Shown here: positions 52,830-53,749 of the stretch, piece by piece
How positions within the stretch are numbered: position 1 is the stretch's first letter
Layout of the letters: every line of letters starts with the position of its first letter
Origin: Verrucomicrobia subdivision 3 bacterium UBA693
GTDB lineage: Bacteria; Verrucomicrobiota; Verrucomicrobiia; Limisphaerales; UBA8199
Direction: 5' to 3'
Length of the DNA stretch: 53,749 bases
NCBI GenBank assembly: GCA_002298785.1
Contig: DBMR01000125.1
Location: forward strand, 1-53,749
Made by a program: the position numbers and the translations under genes
Notes under the pieces: model-generated
Seen by the model: only the letters and a program-made list of their open reading frames with translations
Databases searched by the model: none
Told to the model about the DNA's origin: nothing

Positions 52830-53749
52830 ATGACCGCTAAAGCTGCCCCCGCCAAAACGCCAAAGCCCCGCGAAACTCCCGCCGGGCGCTGGATTTCATA
52901 TCGCCCGGAAATCAAAGTGCTGGATTGCACCATCCGGGATGGAGGCCTGATGAATAACCACCAGTTCGACGACCAGGTCGTCAAGGCGGTTTACACGGCA
53001 TGCGTGGAGGCGGGGGTCGATTACATGGAACTGGGCTACAAAGCCTCGCGGAAGGTCATCGTGCCAGGGGAGCACGGCGCCTGGAAGTATTGTCTCGAGG
53101 ATGACTTGCGCCGCATTGTTGCGGATAACCCCACCCCGCTGAAACTGGCGGTTATGGCCGATGCTGAGCGCACCGATTACCATGAGGATATTCTGCCCAA
53201 GAATCAAAGCGTCCTCGACATGATCCGCGTGGCCACCTACATCAGCCAGATTCCTACGGCGCTGGATATCATCAAGGATGCCCACGACAAAGGCTACGAA
53301 ACCACCGTCAATGTCATGGCAGTTTCCACCGTGCAGGAATACGAACTGAACGCGGGTCTCGAGTTGCTCGCGCAGTCCGAAGCCCAGTCGATTTATGTGG
53401 TGGATAGTTTCGGCACCCTTTACAGCGAGCAGGTCCAGTACCTGGTCCGCAAATACCTGGGCTATTGCAAAGCGGCGGGCAAGGAAGTCGGCATGCATGC
53501 CCATAACAACCTGCAATTGGCCTTCGCCAACACCATCGAAGCCATCGTGCTGGGCGCCAACATGCTGGATGCCACCATGGCCGGGCTGGGCCGTGGAGCG
53601 GGCAATTGCCCCATGGAACTACTCATCGGCTTCCTGAAAAATCCTAAATACAACCTCCTGCCCATCCTCCGTTGCGTCCAGGACAGCATCGAGCCCATGC
53701 GCTCCAAGCTCCTCTGGGGCTTCGATCTGCCCTACATGCTGACCGGCTT
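52830..53749 (+). CDS. DRE-TIM metallolyase, 4-hydroxy-2-oxovalerate-aldolase-like (partial)
   Basis: 306 codons are visible and the frame is open to the window edge, so the 3' end is missing. After a Lys/Pro/Ala-rich leader of about 25 residues the barrel starts KVLDCTIRDGG (Asp32, Arg36, Asp37 of the metal and catalytic site), with a conserved Gly/Glu (YMELGYKAS) and the metal-binding GMHAHNN (His223, His225). The segment DATMAGLGRGAGN closes the active site. This family splits or joins 2-oxo acids with a divalent metal; the long leader and residues around ELGYKASRK suggest an uncharacterised aldolase rather than classical HMG-CoA lyase. Nothing in the window gives its substrate. Confidence 0.88.
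   Translation, partial: MTAKAAPAKTPKPRETPAGRWISYRPEIKVLDCTIRDGGLMNNHQFDDQVVKAVYTACVEAGVDYMELGYKASRKVIVPGEHGAWKYCLEDDLRRIVADNPTPLKLAVMADAERTDYHEDILPKNQSVLDMIRVATYISQIPTALDIIKDAHDKGYETTVNVMAVSTVQEYELNAGLELLAQSEAQSIYVVDSFGTLYSEQVQYLVRKYLGYCKAAGKEVGMHAHNNLQLAFANTIEAIVLGANMLDATMAGLGRGAGNCPMELLIGFLKNPKYNLLPILRCVQDSIEPMRSKLLWGFDLPYMLTG

Overview
The window looks like a chromosomal stretch of a Verrucomicrobiota bacterium, probably close to the Pedosphaera/Limisphaera group. This is inferred from protein style, not from a marker-gene search: GC-rich genes, many secreted or lipid-anchored proteins, verrucomicrobial signature proteins (the 528-aa and 745-aa membrane-anchored proteins, a very long repeat protein, DUF1080, GH127, Tat-exported TIM barrels) and frequent GTG/TTG starts. 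No phage, plasmid, insertion sequence or CRISPR array was seen. About 45 genes fill nearly all of it.

Left part (1-8.0 kb): a small membrane protein, three unassigned proteins, and a co-oriented module of an AraC-type regulator, a zinc alcohol dehydrogenase and an aldo/keto reductase, probably for aldehyde detoxification. 8.3-19.3 kb: a giant secreted protein built from 174-residue tandem repeats, TatA, a GH43 arabinanase-like enzyme, a two-domain M16 peptidase with a small membrane partner, a Tyr/Gly-rich secreted protein with a good sigma70 promoter, and alanine racemase. 19.5-24.0 kb: tRNA-Leu(UAA) runs almost directly into a MacB-like exporter operon (ATPase, FtsX-type permease, HlyD-type adaptor).

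24-33 kb: a LysM protein, a Tat-exported TIM-barrel protein, and a tight operon on the minus strand that reads GH127 beta-L-arabinofuranosidase, ribokinase, RbsB, RbsA, RbsC. With the GH43 gene 18 kb away this suggests capture of arabinose or another pentose from plant polysaccharide. 33-40 kb: purN follows an ABC-2 export operon of a large membrane protein, an ATPase and two tandem paralogous permeases, an arrangement reminiscent of gliding-type Gld ABC systems.

40-44.8 kb: a small conserved-looking protein preceded by two DNA dyads, then an operon with a ketose-3-epimerase-like enzyme and a DUF1080 protein (probably 3-keto-sugar metabolism) followed by a YdcF/SanA-type gene that is split by an in-frame TGA; then a LOG-family enzyme and a TMEM14-like protein. 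44.9-53.7 kb is housekeeping: hrpB helicase, a small protein, accD, comF, alaS, and a partial DRE-TIM aldolase running off the right edge.

Most notable: the in-frame stop in the DUF218 gene, the exact 522-bp repeats, the GH127-ribose transporter operon, and the tRNA-led exporter operon.
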